Notes: generated by a model from the letters alone, not told the origin. A stretch of 64,000 nucleotides of DNA from Mariniflexile sp. AS56 (GCF_030552475.1 NZ_JAUPED010000004.1:1-64000), one strand, 5' to 3'; numbered from the stretch's first letter, positions 8,259 through 17,633 are shown. Translations and numbers: made by a program.

Positions 8259-8882
8259 CTAGTCTAATTTTTCAACCTCATTCTTATACAAACTAGGTAA
8301 ACTTATTTTAAATTTTACAGCTATTAAACGAATGGTAATAACTACCGAACCCGAAATGATAAACACCAAATTACCATCCAGCGGGAATTTATCCAGTATA
8401 AAATAGGTAAGGCCTCCAAAAATACAAGCCGTAGCATACACCTCTTTTCTAAAAATAACGGGGATTTCATTACACAGAATATCTCTCATAACTCCCCCAA
8501 AACAGGCCGTCATAGTACCCAATGCAATACAAATAATAGGATGTAACCCAATAGCCAATCCTTTTTCTACCCCAACTACAGTATATAAACCAATGCCAAT
8601 GGTATCAAATAACAAGAGGGAAATTCTTAAAAAATCAAGACGTTTTCTAAATATTATAGCAAAAATGGTAGCTCCTAAAATAACATACACATAAGTCATG
8701 TTCAGCATCCAAGTTACAGGTGTTAAACCAATAAGCACATCGCGCAAAGTTCCGCCACCAACCGACGTCACAAAAGCAATAATAAGTACTCCAAAGGCAT
8801 CCATTCTTTTTTCTAATGCAACCAACACCCCAGAAATGGCAAAGGCAAAGGTTCCGAATATTTCTATAACTTGAAAAAACAT
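8259..8882 (-). CDS. TRIC-family (UPF0126) membrane channel protein
   Basis: Predicted trimeric intracellular cation channel homologue of the bacterial UPF0126 group, about 205 aa, with seven membrane segments built from two related halves. The Gly-rich repeated motifs of the two halves are visible: SVGGGTLRDVLIG (about residues 41-53) and CFGGVMRDILCNEIP (about 127-141). The transported ion in bacteria is thought to be potassium or another monovalent cation, by analogy with the family. It stands alone; no operon partner is evident. Confidence 0.88.
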   Translation of the reverse strand: MFFQVIEIFGTFAFAISGVLVALEKRMDAFGVLIIAFVTSVGGGTLRDVLIGLTPVTWMLNMTYVYVILGATIFAIIFRKRLDFLRISLLLFDTIGIGLYTVVGVEKGLAIGLHPIICIALGTMTACFGGVMRDILCNEIPVIFRKEVYATACIFGGLTYFILDKFPLDGNLVFIISGSVVITIRLIAVKFKISLPSLYKNEVEKLD

Positions 8883-8961
8883 AATTTTTATTATTTACTT
8901 AATATAAGTTTGATAGCTGCGTGTATCTATTATTTAATGCGAGCCTAAAACCTTAGTATTT

Positions 8962-9028
8962 GCCCGAACGTAGTCGGAACTTTTTATTCATTTACGATAA
9001 TTATGGACTTCTCGACTACGCTCGAGGA
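8962..9028. repeat. Intergenic inverted repeat (cgaacgtagtcgg / cgactacgctcg)
   Basis: In the 223-bp gap between the TRIC-like and RDD genes, cgaacgtagtcgg (8965-8977) is nearly the reverse complement of tcgactacgctcg (9012-9024); they are separated by about 34 bp. The right arm also contains a shorter tcga-type palindrome. This resembles short palindromic intergenic repeats and may be a decayed repeat unit. It also falls beyond neither gene's stop, so a terminator role is unlikely. Confidence 0.5.
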
Positions 9029-9105
9029 GACATTTGTTTAAGTTTATTATTTTGTGAATCAAACAAAATTCAAAAGACAGCCCAACCACACTTAGTGCTA
9101 GCAGT

Positions 9106-9831
9106 TTACATGTTTTGAGTATAGTAGTTATAATCTTTTAAAATGGTGTTTATAAAATCGACATCATATAAAGCAGACTCTATGTTAAGCACACCGGCCA
9201 CTTTGTTCCTTAATAAGGTAAGTGTTTTAAAATCGTTATTCTTTTTTGAAATGATAAAGGCTTCCTTAATAATACGAACATCTTTATCTGTTAACTGCGT
9301 TACATTATTAAAAACAGGTTGGTAATCTACTTCCAGATCTTCTAAAATGGTACTGGTAATTTTATGCTTTTTCTTCACACTTATAACCACGGTTCCAGCA
9401 GCAGAATCGCCAACGCGTTGTTTTTTATCTGATAACAAAATACTTAATACACCAATAGACGCAAAAAACAACCAAACATCAACAATGCGCAACATCCATC
9501 GAACCAATAAATTATACCATTGGGTTGGCGCACCATCTAAACGCACCACCTTAATTTTCATAATCATTTTCCCTATGGTTTGTCCGCTAAAAAGGATATG
9601 ACACAACACCGAGTAAAAAAGCGCTGGTAAGGTAATCAAGCCTAAAATACCACGTTTGGTCCAATCGTCTGTATTAAACATATCCGAAAGTGACACCAAA
9701 TTCTCCATGAGCGTCATGTAGGTTAGCAAAATAAGACCATCAATTAAGAATGCCACAAAACGCTCACCTAAACCAATTAATTTGTAATCTAAATTAACAT
9801 TTTGTGCTGTGTTAATTGCTAAATTGCTCAT
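9106..9831 (-). CDS. RDD-family membrane protein
   Basis: Integral membrane protein with an RDD domain over residues about 15-150: the opening LGERFVAFLIDGLIL carries the Arg and Asp that name the family. About 90 cytoplasmic residues follow. Biochemical function is not established for this group; some RDD proteins have been linked to ion exchange. It is divergent from, and only 35 bp away from, the SpoIIM-like operon. This pairing (RDD, SpoIIM, MoxR, DUF58) recurs across bacteria, so it is likely part of the same membrane-associated function. Confidence 0.85.
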   Translation of the reverse strand: MSNLAINTAQNVNLDYKLIGLGERFVAFLIDGLILLTYMTLMENLVSLSDMFNTDDWTKRGILGLITLPALFYSVLCHILFSGQTIGKMIMKIKVVRLDGAPTQWYNLLVRWMLRIVDVWLFFASIGVLSILLSDKKQRVGDSAAGTVVISVKKKHKITSTILEDLEVDYQPVFNNVTQLTDKDVRIIKEAFIISKKNNDFKTLTLLRNKVAGVLNIESALYDVDFINTILKDYNYYTQNM

Positions 9832-9866
9832 TGAAATGTATATTCGTTTCTAATTAAAATAGTTTT

Positions 9867-10844
9867 ATGCGCGAAGCATCTTTCGTGAAGCAAAATAAAG
9901 AAAAATGGCTGGTTTTTGAAAGTGCGTTACACAATAATGCAAAAATAAATCCAGACGACTTAGCTTCATACTACATTCACCTTACTAACGACCTTGCCTA
10001 TGCGCAAACGTATTACCCAGAAAGTAAGACTTTGCTGTACTTAAACTCGTTAACATCAGAGGCGCATCAAAAAATTTACATCACCAAAAGAGAATCAAAA
10101 AACAAGATTATCTCTTTTTGGAAATATGAATTCCCTTTATTTTTCAAAAGCTACCAAAAAACATTACTATATACCTTTTCCTTTTTTATGGTTGCGGTTT
10201 GTATTGGTGCTATTTCAACCTTAAATGACGACTCGTTTGTGCGTTTAATTTTAGGCGATGGTTATGTAAACATGACCATTGAAAACATTGAAAAAGGCGA
10301 ACCTATGGCCGTTTATAAAAGTGGCAGCAGCATTGGGTCGTTTTTAGGTATTACCATTAATAATATAAGGGTGGCTATTATTGCTTTTGCTTTTGGCGTG
10401 TTTTTTAGTGTGGGCACTATTTACATTCTGTTTAGCAACGGTATTATGCTAGGGGCTTTTATTAGCTTTTTTTACAACTATGGCATTTTAGAAAAAACAT
10501 CGACCATTTGGTTGCACGGTACTATTGAAATCTCAGTCATTGTAATTGCTGGTTGTGCTGGCTTAGTGATGGGAAATAGCTTTTTGTTTCCTAAAACCTA
10601 TTCCAGACGCGTAGCATTTACTAAAGGCGCTAAAGACGGATTAAAAATTGTGGTAAGCACCATTCCGTTTTTTATTATTGCAGGTTTTATTGAAGGTTTT
10701 ATAACCCGTTATGGCGAACAAATGCCGTGGATACTATCTTACGGAATTATAGCGAGTTCACTGTTCTTAATTATATTTTACTATATCATATACCCCATCA
10801 AGCTAAACAAGGCTTACCTATCTGAAATCAAAAACATTACATAG
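9867..10844 (+). CDS. SpoIIM-family (stage II sporulation protein M-like) membrane protein
   Basis: Integral membrane protein with an N-terminal cytoplasmic region of about 100 residues (MREASFVKQNKEKWLVFESA opening) and about five or six membrane helices. The conserved family stretch IWLHGTIEISVIVIAGCAGL lies at about residues 213-232. The organism need not sporulate; the family is widespread in non-spore-formers. It is first in a run of overlapping genes ending with MoxR and DUF58, and its TAG stop shares one base with the next start. Exact role unknown. Confidence 0.83.
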   Translation: MREASFVKQNKEKWLVFESALHNNAKINPDDLASYYIHLTNDLAYAQTYYPESKTLLYLNSLTSEAHQKIYITKRESKNKIISFWKYEFPLFFKSYQKTLLYTFSFFMVAVCIGAISTLNDDSFVRLILGDGYVNMTIENIEKGEPMAVYKSGSSIGSFLGITINNIRVAIIAFAFGVFFSVGTIYILFSNGIMLGAFISFFYNYGILEKTSTIWLHGTIEISVIVIAGCAGLVMGNSFLFPKTYSRRVAFTKGAKDGLKIVVSTIPFFIIAGFIEGFITRYGEQMPWILSYGIIASSLFLIIFYYIIYPIKLNKAYLSEIKNIT

Positions 10845-11764
10845 TGAACAAACCATATATAGAATTACGCAACAGACACGATTTTGGTGACACCATCAAT
10901 ACCTACTTTCTGTTTCTTAAATACAACTTTAAAAAGTACACCAGTTTATACCTGCGTTATAATGCCATAAGCATCATTCTTTTAATCATAGCCTCTTATT
11001 TATTAGTAACAGGCTTTATGGGTTTAGCAAGTAGAGATTTTCGATTCGGAATGACGAACGATGGCGATCACTCCATTTATTTAATTGCTGGCGCCGTTGT
11101 TTTAGTGCTCATCTTATTTATTACAGCCCTTATAAATTACAGCTTTTCGAGTTCGTTTATGGCGGAATACGTGAAAAATTCGGGTGAAGTAGAATCTAAA
11201 AATGTATGGCAAAACATTAAAACAAACTTAGGCACCATCATATTATTCATCTTTTTGGGGATTGGGCTTTATATTGGCTATATCATTGTCTCTGTAATTT
11301 TTGCTTTCATTCCATTAATTGGGATGTTAATTCAATACGGACTCAGTTTTCTATTGACGGCCTTTTTCGGCTTGTCATTCATGTCTATTTTTTCTGAGAA
11401 TAAGGGATTGAGTAATGCCTTATCTGAAGGTTGGTCGTTTACATTTTCTAGCTTCGGAAAAGTCATTCTCTTCGGGTTGGTTATTGGTATTTTAAATTTA
11501 ATGATTACCATGCTTATCATTTCCATACCTGGTTTCATTATTGGTATTTACGTCTATTTCTCATTAGAAAGTAATGTAGATTTAGCAACTAACGTTTTTG
11601 CAAGTATGGTATTCACCTTGGGGTTTGCCATGTTTTTATTGGCATTTATTTATACGCAAGCCTTATCGCAAATAGCCTATAGCGTGTTGTATTACAACAT
11701 ATTTGAAGAAAAAAACAATATATTCTTGAAAAATAAAATTGAGCAAATTGGTATTAATGAATAA
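10844..11764 (+). CDS. Polytopic membrane protein of the MoxR/DUF58 cluster
   Basis: Not assignable to a named enzyme. About six membrane helices are seen (around residues 41-62, 79-101, 128-190, 205-230 and 245-280). It starts with GTG overlapping the last base of the preceding gene, which suggests translational coupling. Its tail overlaps the next gene by 8 bp (ATGAATAA). Location within the cluster suggests a membrane component of the same complex; this is inferred from context only. Confidence 0.7.
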   Translation: MNKPYIELRNRHDFGDTINTYFLFLKYNFKKYTSLYLRYNAISIILLIIASYLLVTGFMGLASRDFRFGMTNDGDHSIYLIAGAVVLVLILFITALINYSFSSSFMAEYVKNSGEVESKNVWQNIKTNLGTIILFIFLGIGLYIGYIIVSVIFAFIPLIGMLIQYGLSFLLTAFFGLSFMSIFSENKGLSNALSEGWSFTFSSFGKVILFGLVIGILNLMITMLIISIPGFIIGIYVYFSLESNVDLATNVFASMVFTLGFAMFLLAFIYTQALSQIAYSVLYYNIFEEKNNIFLKNKIEQIGINE

Positions 11765-12479
11765 ACTAAAATACCATCATGCCTTAGTTTCTCTAAGCTT
11801 CTTTCTTAGCTATGGCTTTAGTTATTCACAAGATAGCATCCATAAAGATTCTTCTCACATCAAGGTCACGTACTTTAAGGATGCGATTAAGGAACGTTAT
11901 AAAGGTGATCATTTCAACTATTCTATAAACGATACGGGCGGCATCAATTTAATACAGCGTATTTTACAGAAATTTTTTGGTTGGCTAAGTGATGTTTTTG
12001 GTTTCGATGTCGATTTTATTAATTACCAAACCTTAGAATACATTGTGTATGGTTTCTTAGGAATTGCCGCGTTGTATTTAATCATCAAATTTTTAATGCA
12101 GTCGCCTATAAACTCGGTTTTTAAGACCGAAGTTCAAGACATTAACGAATTCAAATATGTAGAAGAAAACATTAAAGATGTTAATTTCGATTATTTAATT
12201 GAAGCGGCTTTAAAGGAGAATAATTACCGTTTGGCAACCCGTTATTTATATTTAAAATCGTTAAAATTGCTCACCAATAAGGCGATTATTGAATGGCATT
12301 ATGATAAAACAAACAGCGATTATATAAACGAAATTAAAGACGAACAAACCAAATCGGTTTTTAAACGTATTTCTTATCTATACGATTATGTTTGGTATGG
12401 TGAATTCCCTATAGATGATGCTATTTATGCCAAAAACCAATCGGATTTCGATAAACTAAACAGTCTTCAAAATGGATAA
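11757..12479 (+). CDS. DUF4129-type membrane protein
   Basis: The protein has a signal peptide (cleavage after about SYGFSYS), a short extracytoplasmic part, one membrane helix (YIVYGFLGIAALYLIIKFLM) and a C-terminal cytoplasmic domain resembling DUF4129 (ALKENNYRLATRYLYLKSLK). I chose the ATG at 11757 over a TTG at 11739 because it gives a clean signal peptide and overlaps the upstream stop as ATGAATAA. It overlaps the next gene by 8 bp. Function unknown; DUF4129 recurs beside MoxR and DUF58. Confidence 0.75.
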   Translation: MNKLKYHHALVSLSFFLSYGFSYSQDSIHKDSSHIKVTYFKDAIKERYKGDHFNYSINDTGGINLIQRILQKFFGWLSDVFGFDVDFINYQTLEYIVYGFLGIAALYLIIKFLMQSPINSVFKTEVQDINEFKYVEENIKDVNFDYLIEAALKENNYRLATRYLYLKSLKLLTNKAIIEWHYDKTNSDYINEIKDEQTKSVFKRISYLYDYVWYGEFPIDDAIYAKNQSDFDKLNSLQNG

Positions 12480-13692
12480 ACGATCTAAAATAGCATTGTA
12501 TGCCATTGGAGCGGTGATTGTTTTGATGATGATTGCAGAAATAACGAAGCCCAAAGCTTTGAATTGGCGTGACTCTTATACCGCTGCCGATAAAATTCCG
12601 TTGGGTTGTTATGTGCTTTTTAACGAATTAAAAGCCCTTTCGGACACCCCGATTAAAATAGCTACCAAATCGGTTTTTGAAACTTTAAAAGATGCTGAAT
12701 CCAGCAAAAAAACACTTAGCATTTTTATAAACAATGGTATTGGCTTTGATAAACAAGACTCAGAATCCCTGATTAAATATGTTGAAAAGGGGAACTCTGT
12801 ATTTATAAGTACCAACCACATATATGGCGTTTTAAGCGACACTTTAAATATTAGATTAGGTACACAAGGTAATGGCCTTTTCAAGCAACCCGCATTAAAC
12901 AGTTTTACAAGCCCAAGTTTAAAACCTAACGAACGCCTTTTTAAAGACGTTATTGAAACTAGTTTTTTCACCAGCGTAGACACTTTAAATGCTGTTGCAT
13001 TAGGTACTAGCAAGGTTGAAAAAACGGAAAAGATAATAAACGATACCATTCCCGAAACCAACACCAATTTTATAAAAGTCCCTTTTGGAAACAACAACGG
13101 GGCCTTTTATGTACACACCAACCCTTTTGCGTTTAGTAATTACCATATGCTAAATGGTAACGATGTATATGCGGCCACCGTGTTTTCATTTTTACCGAAG
13201 CATCAAATTATTTGGGACAACTATTATAAAAGTGGCCGCAAGGTTATTAGGAGTCCGTTGCGTTTTGTACTCCAAAACCAAGCTTTAAAATGGGCGTTTT
13301 ATATAGCGATGCTTTCCTTAATTTTATTTGTGATTTTTAAGGGAAAACGAACGCAACGCATTATTCCTGTGATAGAGCCTTTAAAGAATGCTACCTTAGA
13401 TTTTACCAGAACCATTGGCTATTTATATTACCAACATGGCGATTTCAGTAACATCATCAACAATAAAACACAGTATTTCTTAGAGCAAATACGCTCTAAA
13501 TATTACTTAAACACCAATGAATTGAATGAAAAATTCATTGCAAAATTAGCGATAAAATCATCTAACAAAAAAGAAGACACCAAGGCCTTAATAGACTATT
13601 TGGTGTATTTAAAATCGAAATCGAATCATACCGAAGCCGATTTAGTTCAACTGAACAAACTCATAGAATCATTCACAAAAAGTAAGATATAA
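12472..13692 (+). CDS. DUF4350 domain membrane protein
   Basis: The protein has a membrane helix at residues 5-24, an extracytoplasmic domain with the DUF4350 look (ADKIPLGCYVLFNELKAL; later NNGIGFDKQDSESLIKYVEKG, an ABC-sugar-type fold), a second helix near 272-290 and a C-terminal cytoplasmic region. It overlaps both neighbours (8 bp upstream, 1 base downstream), indicating tight coupling in the operon. Its biochemical role is not known; I infer it works with the MoxR/DUF58 pair. Confidence 0.75.
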   Translation: MDKRSKIALYAIGAVIVLMMIAEITKPKALNWRDSYTAADKIPLGCYVLFNELKALSDTPIKIATKSVFETLKDAESSKKTLSIFINNGIGFDKQDSESLIKYVEKGNSVFISTNHIYGVLSDTLNIRLGTQGNGLFKQPALNSFTSPSLKPNERLFKDVIETSFFTSVDTLNAVALGTSKVEKTEKIINDTIPETNTNFIKVPFGNNNGAFYVHTNPFAFSNYHMLNGNDVYAATVFSFLPKHQIIWDNYYKSGRKVIRSPLRFVLQNQALKWAFYIAMLSLILFVIFKGKRTQRIIPVIEPLKNATLDFTRTIGYLYYQHGDFSNIINNKTQYFLEQIRSKYYLNTNELNEKFIAKLAIKSSNKKEDTKALIDYLVYLKSKSNHTEADLVQLNKLIESFTKSKI

Positions 13693-14690
13693 TGGAAGAA
13701 CAAACTCCTGAAAATCAAGATGTAAATTTTGAAAGCAGACTCGATTTAAAACCGCTACAAGACCATGTAGAAGCTATAAAAAAAGAAATAGGCAAAATAA
13801 TAGTTGGGCAAAATGAAATGATTGAATTGCTTATTATTTCCTTGCTTTCAAATGGCCACACCCTTATTGAAGGTGTCCCTGGAGTTGCAAAAACCATAAC
13901 CGCTAAACTATTGGCTAAAACATTAGATGTTAATTTTAGCAGAATACAATTCACACCCGATTTAATGCCGAGTGACATTTTAGGAACTTCCATTTTTAAT
14001 GTAAAAACCAACGAGTTTGAATATAAGAAAGGTCCTATTTTTTCGAACGTTATTTTAATTGATGAGATAAACCGTGCGCCAGCAAAAACACAAGCAGCCC
14101 TTTTTGAAGTGATGGCCGAACGCCAAATCACAATGGATGGTACCAAATATGTTATGGAGCCACCTTTTCTAGTATTTGCTACTCAAAACCCGATTGAACA
14201 AGAAGGCACCTACCGCTTACCAGAAGCGCAGCTAGACCGTTTTCTGTTTAAAATAGATGTGGATTACCCTTCTCTTGAAAATGAGATTCAAATATTAATG
14301 GAAAACCATCAAAGGCACGATGTCTTGGATTTTGATGCTGTAGCACCCGTGTTAAATGCTGAACAAATTGCACATTATCAAGGTTTGATAAAACAAATCG
14401 TAGTTGAGAACCACCTGATTACCTACATCGCTTCCATAATTAACAACACCCGCACCAATGCCAATTTGTATTTAGGTGCTTCACCAAGGGCTTCTATTGC
14501 GATATTAAATGCTGCGAAATCTAACGCAGCTATTTACGGAAGGGATTTTGTAACGCCAGATGATATTAAACGTTGCACCAAAGCCGTTTTAAAACACCGT
14601 TTGGTATTAACACCCGAACGTGAAATGGAAGGTTTTACAGTTGAAAAAGTAATTGAACAAATTTTAGAAACTATTGAAATACCAAGGTAG
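13692..14690 (+). CDS. MoxR-type AAA+ ATPase
   Basis: AAA+ ATPase of the MoxR class, thought to act as a chaperone that remodels or activates partner proteins, often VWA- or DUF58-containing. Walker A is GVPGVAKT (residues 61-68), Walker B is ILIDEI (Asp124, Glu125), sensor 1 is ATQNP and the arginine-finger region is YRLPEAQLDRF. The 332-aa length is normal. It begins on the last base of the DUF4350 stop and is followed at once by the DUF58 gene. Confidence 0.93.
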   Translation: MEEQTPENQDVNFESRLDLKPLQDHVEAIKKEIGKIIVGQNEMIELLIISLLSNGHTLIEGVPGVAKTITAKLLAKTLDVNFSRIQFTPDLMPSDILGTSIFNVKTNEFEYKKGPIFSNVILIDEINRAPAKTQAALFEVMAERQITMDGTKYVMEPPFLVFATQNPIEQEGTYRLPEAQLDRFLFKIDVDYPSLENEIQILMENHQRHDVLDFDAVAPVLNAEQIAHYQGLIKQIVVENHLITYIASIINNTRTNANLYLGASPRASIAILNAAKSNAAIYGRDFVTPDDIKRCTKAVLKHRLVLTPEREMEGFTVEKVIEQILETIEIPR

Positions 14691-16022
14691 TTGAAGCAAT
14701 TTTTTAAAAATATCTATTTGAATGCGCGCTTTTTTATAACCCTAAGTGTTCTTGTTGTACTCTTTATTCTGGCCTATGTTTTCCCAGGATTATTGATGAT
14801 GGCGCAGATGCTATTCTTTGTATTTATTGGTTTATTGATGGTCGATTTCATAGTGCTTTTCAAACAAAAAGGCATGACGGCAACACGACTTCTACCCGAA
14901 AAACTAAGTAATGGCGATGATAACCCTATTGAAATTACACTGCAAAATAACTACAATTTCACAAGTACTTTAAAACTGATTGATGAATTACCGTTTCAAT
15001 ACCAAAAACGTGATTTTGAAATTGACACGGTATTAACCAAACAAGAACAAAAAAAAATAAATTACACGTTACGTCCATTAGAACGTGGCGAATATTATTT
15101 CGGGAACCTAAACCTGTATGCTTCCAGTCCTATAAATTTAGTTTCTAGACGCTTTCAATTTGGTAAAGATGCTATGGTGCCTAATTATCCATCGTTTTTA
15201 CAATTAAAGAAGTATATGCTTTTGGCTTTTTCAAACAAAATTTTTGAATATGGTTTGAAAAAAATTCGTCGCATTGGTCATACTATGGAATTTGAGCAAA
15301 TTAAAGATTACGTACAAGGTGACGACTTGCGAAACATTAACTGGAAAGCTACCGCCAAAAGTAACAAGCTAATGGTGAACCAGTTTCAAGATGAGCGTTC
15401 GCAGCCCGTTTACAGTGTTATTGATAAAGGCCGAGTTATGAAAATGCCTTTTGAAGGTTTGAGTTTACTAGATTATGCCATTAATGCTGCACTAGTAATA
15501 AGTAATGTGGCTTTAAAAAAACAGGATAAAGCTGGTATCTTCTCCTTTTCAAGAAAGGTTGAAAACCGCGTGGTCGCAGAACGCAGACCTTCACAAATGA
15601 ATACCATTCTTGAAACGCTGTATAATTTAAATACGGATTTCGTAGAATCTGATTTTTCGAGATTATATATAGATGTAAAGCGGAATTTAAACCAGCGTAG
15701 TTTACTGTTATTGTACACCAATTTTGAAACTTTAGATGCTTTGTACAGGCAACTGCCCTATTTAAAAGCCATTGCTAAAAACCACTTATTAGTTGTTATC
15801 TTTTTTGAAAATACCGAACTGCAGAAACTTACCCTAAAAAATGCAGACACCACCTTTGATATATTTGAAAAAACCATTGCCGAAAAGTTTATTTACGAGA
15901 AAAAGTTAATTGTTAACGAACTTCAGAAACATGGGATTCAAACTATTTTAACGGCACCCGAACATTTAACGATTAACACCATCAATAAATATCTAGAAAT
16001 AAAAGCTAGAGGTTTGTTATAA
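14691..16022 (+). CDS. DUF58 domain protein
   Basis: Two N-terminal membrane helices (within residues 10-52) are followed by an extracytoplasmic beta domain and the DUF58 block. The block's signature is EFEQIKDYVQGDDLRNINWK (about residues 200-219), related to von Willebrand A folds. Partner of the adjacent MoxR ATPase in many genomes. The start is TTG, placed directly after the MoxR stop codon; no ATG lies near the N-terminus. It ends the operon, just before a terminator hairpin. Confidence 0.85.
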   Translation: MKQFFKNIYLNARFFITLSVLVVLFILAYVFPGLLMMAQMLFFVFIGLLMVDFIVLFKQKGMTATRLLPEKLSNGDDNPIEITLQNNYNFTSTLKLIDELPFQYQKRDFEIDTVLTKQEQKKINYTLRPLERGEYYFGNLNLYASSPINLVSRRFQFGKDAMVPNYPSFLQLKKYMLLAFSNKIFEYGLKKIRRIGHTMEFEQIKDYVQGDDLRNINWKATAKSNKLMVNQFQDERSQPVYSVIDKGRVMKMPFEGLSLLDYAINAALVISNVALKKQDKAGIFSFSRKVENRVVAERRPSQMNTILETLYNLNTDFVESDFSRLYIDVKRNLNQRSLLLLYTNFETLDALYRQLPYLKAIAKNHLLVVIFFENTELQKLTLKNADTTFDIFEKTIAEKFIYEKKLIVNELQKHGIQTILTAPEHLTINTINKYLEIKARGLL

Positions 16023-16025
16023 TAA

Positions 16026-16055
16026 GAAAGACCCTCAATAAATTGAAGGTCTTTC
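16026..16055. terminator. Bidirectional terminator between the DUF58 gene and dps
   Basis: Stem GAAAGACC / GGTCTTTC with an inner TCAA / TTGA pairing and one mismatch, flanked by an A-rich left and T-rich right side. It sits between two convergent genes. Confidence 0.8.
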
Positions 16056-16077
16056 CAGCTATTAATAAATTCTTAAG

Positions 16078-16557
16078 TTAAACGGTTTCGCTTAACCAAG
16101 CCTTCATCATCCAAACAGTTTTTTCTTGTTCTGTAATAAAATCACTCATCATGGAATTAGTACCTTCATCATTAGCATCACCAGATTTATTTAAAATAGC
16201 ACGCTCAATTTTCAATAATTCTGATAAGGAATCAACAATTAAGGTCACTGCTTTTTCATCTTGGGAAATATTCTTACCCACAGGTACTTGAGCATGTTTT
16301 ATATAATCTGTAAAAGTATGCAGTGGTGTTTCGCCTAGTGTTAAAACACGTTCAGCAATTAAGTCTACCTTCATATTGGCATCGGTGTACAATTCTTCAA
16401 ATTTCACATGTAAATCGAAAAATCGCTTTCCTTTTATATTCCAATGTAAACCACGTAGGTTTTGATAATAGATTTGAAAATTGGCTAATAAATTATTTAA
16501 ATCGCTCGCTAATTCTTTTGTTTTTTGAATGTCTAATCCTATACTATTCAATGTCAT
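16078..16557 (-). CDS. dps: Dps-family DNA-binding ferritin-like protein
   Basis: Mini-ferritin that stores iron, consumes peroxide and protects DNA in starvation and oxidative stress. The ferroxidase ligands have Dps spacing: His38 (in LHWNIKG), His50, Glu54, Asp65 and Glu69, matching E. coli His51/His63/Asp67/Asp78/Glu82. Length 159 aa is typical. It is divergent from oxyR, whose product is the likely regulator. Confidence 0.92.
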   Translation of the reverse strand: MTLNSIGLDIQKTKELASDLNNLLANFQIYYQNLRGLHWNIKGKRFFDLHVKFEELYTDANMKVDLIAERVLTLGETPLHTFTDYIKHAQVPVGKNISQDEKAVTLIVDSLSELLKIERAILNKSGDANDEGTNSMMSDFITEQEKTVWMMKAWLSETV

Positions 16558-16583
16558 TATTCAATTATATTTTTTTGTTACAG

Positions 16584-16591
16584 CAAATTTA
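16584..16591 (-). promoter_or_regulatory. -7 box of dps
   Basis: On the minus strand this reads TAAATTTG (TAnnTTTG type), 27 bp upstream of the dps start codon, giving a leader of about 20-25 nt. I did not find a clear -33 element, which might fit activation by OxyR. Confidence 0.45.
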
Positions 16592-16663
16592 AATTATTAT
16601 TAACAGCCTACTCTATAAGTTTTATTGATAGTTTTTATATTTTTATAAGCTAAATTGATATAC

Positions 16664-17605
16664 ATGACAATTACACAGTTATATTACGTTTTGGCTGTTG
16701 CCGAAAATCAAAATTTCACGAAGGCAGCAGAGAAATGTTTTGTTACCCAGCCTACACTAAGTATGCAAATACAAAAATTGGAAGAAGAACTTGATATTCA
16801 AATTTTCGACCGAAGCAAAAAACCCATTGAATTAACCGAAGTTGGTAAAAAAATAGTAAACCAAGCCAGAAACATTGTAAACGAATCGTACCGCATCAAA
16901 GATATTGTAGACCAACAAAAAGGTTTTATAGGTGGTGAGTTTAAACTCGGTATTATACCAACCATCATGCCGACGTTACTTCCCATGTTTTTGAAGAATT
17001 TCATTAAAAAACACCCGAAAATAAAACTTAAAATAGAAGAATTAACAACTGAAGAAATTATAGAACGTCTAAAAGATGGTCATTTAGATGCCGCTATTGC
17101 CGCAACACCACTTGAAGATGCTAGTATTAAAGAGCGTGTTCTTTACTTTGAACCTTTTGTAAGTTATATTCCTAAGAGCCATAGACTGCATTCAAACAAA
17201 AAAATAGATGTTAGCGATTTAGATATTAGTGATATGCTATTGCTAGAAGATGGACATTGTTTTAGAGATGGCGTACTTAATTTATGTAAAGCCTTTAAAA
17301 ACAATTCAGACGACGTATTTCAATTAGAAAGCGGCAGTATTGAAACTTTAATAAAACTATCCAACGAAGGCTTAGGGATGACGCTTCTTCCCTATTTACA
17401 TACTTTAGATGTTAATGACAAAGAAAAAGAAAACCTACATTACTTTAACGAGCCTTCACCAGCTAGAGAAGTAAGTCTTATTTATCATAAAAGCGAGCTT
17501 AAAATGCAAATTATCGAAGCCTTACAGGATGTAATATCTGGTGTAGTGCGTGGTGCCATTGCATTTCAAAATGTAAAAATTATAAGTCCGTTAGCTTCCA
17601 AATAA
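16664..17605 (+). CDS. oxyR: OxyR, peroxide-sensing LysR-family regulator
   Basis: Redox-sensing transcription factor with an N-terminal winged helix (TITQLYYVLAVAENQNFTKA, then TQPTLSMQIQKLE) and a C-terminal effector domain. The stretch LEDGHCFRDGVLNLCK carries the two peroxide-sensing cysteines. Starting from the ATG at 16664 rather than the TTG at 16655 places them at 199 and 208, the same numbers as E. coli OxyR, which supports this start. It is divergent from dps, a classic OxyR target. Confidence 0.94.
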   Translation: MTITQLYYVLAVAENQNFTKAAEKCFVTQPTLSMQIQKLEEELDIQIFDRSKKPIELTEVGKKIVNQARNIVNESYRIKDIVDQQKGFIGGEFKLGIIPTIMPTLLPMFLKNFIKKHPKIKLKIEELTTEEIIERLKDGHLDAAIAATPLEDASIKERVLYFEPFVSYIPKSHRLHSNKKIDVSDLDISDMLLLEDGHCFRDGVLNLCKAFKNNSDDVFQLESGSIETLIKLSNEGLGMTLLPYLHTLDVNDKEKENLHYFNEPSPAREVSLIYHKSELKMQIIEALQDVISGVVRGAIAFQNVKIISPLASK

Positions 17606-17633
17606 AAAAGCGACCCTAGGGTCGCTTTTTTTT
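17604..17633. terminator. Bidirectional terminator after oxyR
   Basis: Perfect palindrome GCGACCCTAGGGTCGC (17610-17625) preceded by six A and followed by eight T. It overlaps the stop codons of both oxyR and the convergent 65-aa gene, so it serves both strands. Confidence 0.93.

Noticed and set aside
9143-9601. Plus-strand frames over the RDD gene
   Set aside because: They are antisense shadows of the RDD-family gene with no independent support.
16558-16663. OxyR-binding site between dps and oxyR
   Set aside because: I looked for the E. coli-style ATAG/CTAT tetrad spacing and found only CTAT-N11-ATAG pieces, not the full pattern, so I do not claim a site.
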